Below are positions 14,104 to 15,275 of a stretch of 15,275 nucleotides of DNA, one piece after another. The stretch spans positions 1-15,275 of the forward strand of contig JANXWW010000331.1 in assembly GCA_025350945.1 (NCBI GenBank), written 5' to 3'. The first letter of the stretch is position 1, and each line of letters begins with the position of its first letter. Origin of the DNA: Burkholderiales bacterium (GTDB taxonomy: Bacteria; Pseudomonadota; Gammaproteobacteria; Burkholderiales; Usitatibacteraceae). The notes beneath the pieces are model-generated. The model did no database searches and was not told the DNA's origin. It worked only from the letters and a program-made list of their open reading frames with translations. The translations under genes were made by a program, and so were the position numbers.

Positions 14104-14481
14104 TTAAGTTTCAAGAACAACAAAAGCAATCGCGTGTTCAGATTCGTCAGAGATGGAAATATGCGAATTTTTAATTTCACTTTTGGCTAATCGCGCAGTG
14201 AGTTGTGCTGAAGAATGGATGATCGGTTTGCCGCGTGCATCGTGACCCACCGCCACATCATGCCAGCCAATCTCGCCCCCAATGCCGGTGCCGAATGCTT
14301 TGGAAAATGCCTCTTTCGCCGCGAACCGCTTCGCCAGAAACCGCGCGGGCTGTGCCGATTGGGCATATTCGGCCACTTCAATTTCGTTTAATATGCGATG
14401 CAAAAAACGATCTCCAAATCGAAACAGCGCGTCTTCAATCCGCTTGATGCTGACGATATCGGTACCGATGCCGTAGATCAT
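14104..14481 (-). CDS. acpS: Holo-[acyl-carrier-protein] synthase
   Basis: Transfers the 4'-phosphopantetheine arm from CoA to apo-ACP, activating fatty acid synthesis. The 125 residues match the family (E. coli 126). MIYGIGTDIVSIKRIE (1-16) carries the metal-binding Asp8, and RFAAKEAFSKAFGTGIG (52-68) carries Glu57 and the CoA site. The ATG overlaps the pdxJ TGA by four bases (ATGA), so translation is probably coupled to pdxJ, the same order as in E. coli and many proteobacteria. Confidence 0.97.
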   Translation of the reverse strand: MIYGIGTDIVSIKRIEDALFRFGDRFLHRILNEIEVAEYAQSAQPARFLAKRFAAKEAFSKAFGTGIGGEIGWHDVAVGHDARGKPIIHSSAQLTARLAKSEIKNSHISISDESEHAIAFVVLET

Positions 14482-15233
14482 TTGCAGCCTTTGGCAATCG
14501 CTGCCTGATAACGCCGGACAGTTTCAGCAAGACCTAATTCAAGTGCGTCGGCAATTAACGCGTGGCCGATTGAAACTTCAAGCACGCGCGGCACAGCGTG
14601 TAAAAAAGTGGGCAAGTTATCTAAATTCAAATCGTGACCGGCGTTCACACCCAATCCCAATTCATTCGCCACTTTGGCTGCATCGGCAAAGCGTTTTAAT
14701 TGCGCAGCTTGATTGGCCGTCCCGAAAGCCTGCGCATACGGCTCGGTATAGAGTTCAATCCGATCCGCACCAATTAATTTCGACTGACGAATCGCATCCG
14801 GCTCCGCATCCATAAACAAACTCACGCGCACGCCCAAGGTTTTTAGCTCATCAATAACAGGCTTTAGACGCTCATTGTCACGCGGCAAATCCCAGCCGTG
14901 ATCGGACGTAAATTGACCCGACTCATCGGGCACCAGCGTGCATTGGTGCGGACGCACGTCGCGCACAAACTCGAGCAGGTTATGAAATGGATTACCTTCA
15001 ATATTGTATTCAGCATTGGGCCATTCGCGCAGCAAATCAGCCAACTCGCGCACATCGTCCGCACGCACATGACGACCGTCAGGACGCGGATGAACGGTAA
15101 TGCCATTCGCACCGGCTTCAAGCACAATTTTCGCCGCACGCGTAACACTCGGAATGCCGAGCGCGCGGGTGTTGCGCAGCAGCGCCACTTTGTTGAGATT
15201 GACGCTGAGATTGGTAATGGAATGTGCTGGCAT
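14478..15233 (-). CDS. pdxJ: Pyridoxine 5'-phosphate synthase, variant subfamily
   Basis: Last ring-closing step of DXP-dependent vitamin B6 synthesis: condenses 3-amino-2-oxopropyl phosphate with deoxyxylulose 5-phosphate to PNP. The TIM-barrel sequence (251 residues, E. coli 243) has ITVHPRPDGRHVRADDVREL (45-64), with His48 as the counterpart of E. coli His45. NIEGNP (77-82, Glu79) and GLGVNAGHDLNLDNL (193-207, His200) are also present, so the main catalytic residues are kept. The N-terminal strand reads LSVNLNKVALLRNTR instead of the common LGVNIDHVATLRQAR, so the Asp-His pair is Asn-Lys. A similar form occurs in Xanthomonas-type PdxJ, as I recall. It lies 6 nt after the recO stop and overlaps acpS by four bases. 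There is no strong ribosome site. Confidence 0.95.
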   Translation of the reverse strand: MPAHSITNLSVNLNKVALLRNTRALGIPSVTRAAKIVLEAGANGITVHPRPDGRHVRADDVRELADLLREWPNAEYNIEGNPFHNLLEFVRDVRPHQCTLVPDESGQFTSDHGWDLPRDNERLKPVIDELKTLGVRVSLFMDAEPDAIRQSKLIGADRIELYTEPYAQAFGTANQAAQLKRFADAAKVANELGLGVNAGHDLNLDNLPTFLHAVPRVLEVSIGHALIADALELGLAETVRRYQAAIAKGCK

Positions 15234-15239
15234 GATTCG

Positions 15240-15275
15240 TTAAATATCTTTGAGATCGCGAATGAGTTGTCGCGT
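15240..15275 (-). CDS. recO: C-terminal end of DNA repair protein RecO (partial)
   Basis: The minus strand from the window edge reads TRQLIRDLKDI followed by TAA, ending 6 nt before the pdxJ ATG. RecO, a recombination mediator that loads RecA with RecR, ends with a similar SRQLM-type motif in relatives. recO directly precedes pdxJ in most proteobacteria. Only 11 codons are visible, so the call rests mainly on position. Confidence 0.6.
   Translation of the reverse strand, partial: TRQLIRDLKDI

Noticed and set aside
1..15275. Mobile element, CRISPR array, tRNA or prophage signature
   Set aside because: No transposase, integrase, spaced repeats, terminal inverted repeats or cloverleaf-like sequence was seen; gene order looks like a core chromosome.

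Overview
The window looks like chromosomal housekeeping DNA from a proteobacterium, most likely a betaproteobacterium. The basis is the gene content: an EarP/Arg-type EF-P pair, a recO-pdxJ-acpS-nagZ gene order, HexR control of an edd-eda operon, and a PIN-PhoH protein, all with proteobacterial-looking sequences. Genus cannot be decided by reading alone. Genes are tightly packed and no gap exceeds about 200 bp. I see no mobile element, CRISPR array, tRNA, rRNA or obvious island.

Layout. 1-1791 (-): typA/bipA translational GTPase, cut at its extreme C-terminus by the window edge, with a group II truncated haemoglobin upstream on the same strand (1921-2343). 2406-7559 (+): an ArnD-like deformylase, a PrxQ/Bcp peroxiredoxin closed by a strong terminator, a PIN-PhoH ATPase with a TTG start, a secreted or periplasmic protein of unknown function, and the lysophospholipid transporter LplT. 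7578-8426 (-): hexR, divergent from 8619-11116 (+) edd-eda, the two Entner-Doudoroff enzymes. The 192-bp divergent region holds a promoter and a large palindrome that is a convincing HexR operator. A perfect 12-bp-stem bidirectional terminator (11214-11241) separates eda from the convergent minus-strand array. That array reads, in transcription order, recO (last 11 codons), pdxJ, acpS, nagZ, earP, efp, with short gaps or overlaps except for 111 bp before efp.

How the genes work together. HexR plus Edd/Eda is a self-contained sugar-acid catabolic switch: KDPG, the intermediate between the two enzymes, is the known HexR effector. EarP is the dedicated rhamnosyltransferase for the arginine in the EF-P loop, and EF-P here carries that arginine, so the two form a modification-target pair. 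LplT, ArnD-like, NagZ and AcpS are envelope or lipid functions, but are not otherwise linked in this locus.

I did not find a new multi-gene system. The points most worth a second look are the 42-bp HexR palindrome and the surrounding cluster of GTAAT/ATTAC half-sites, the non-canonical PdxJ subfamily, the peroxiredoxin lacking the usual resolving cysteine, the unknown exported protein with a 12-bp repeat followed by a hairpin, and the orphan ArnD homologue with a possibly leaderless start.
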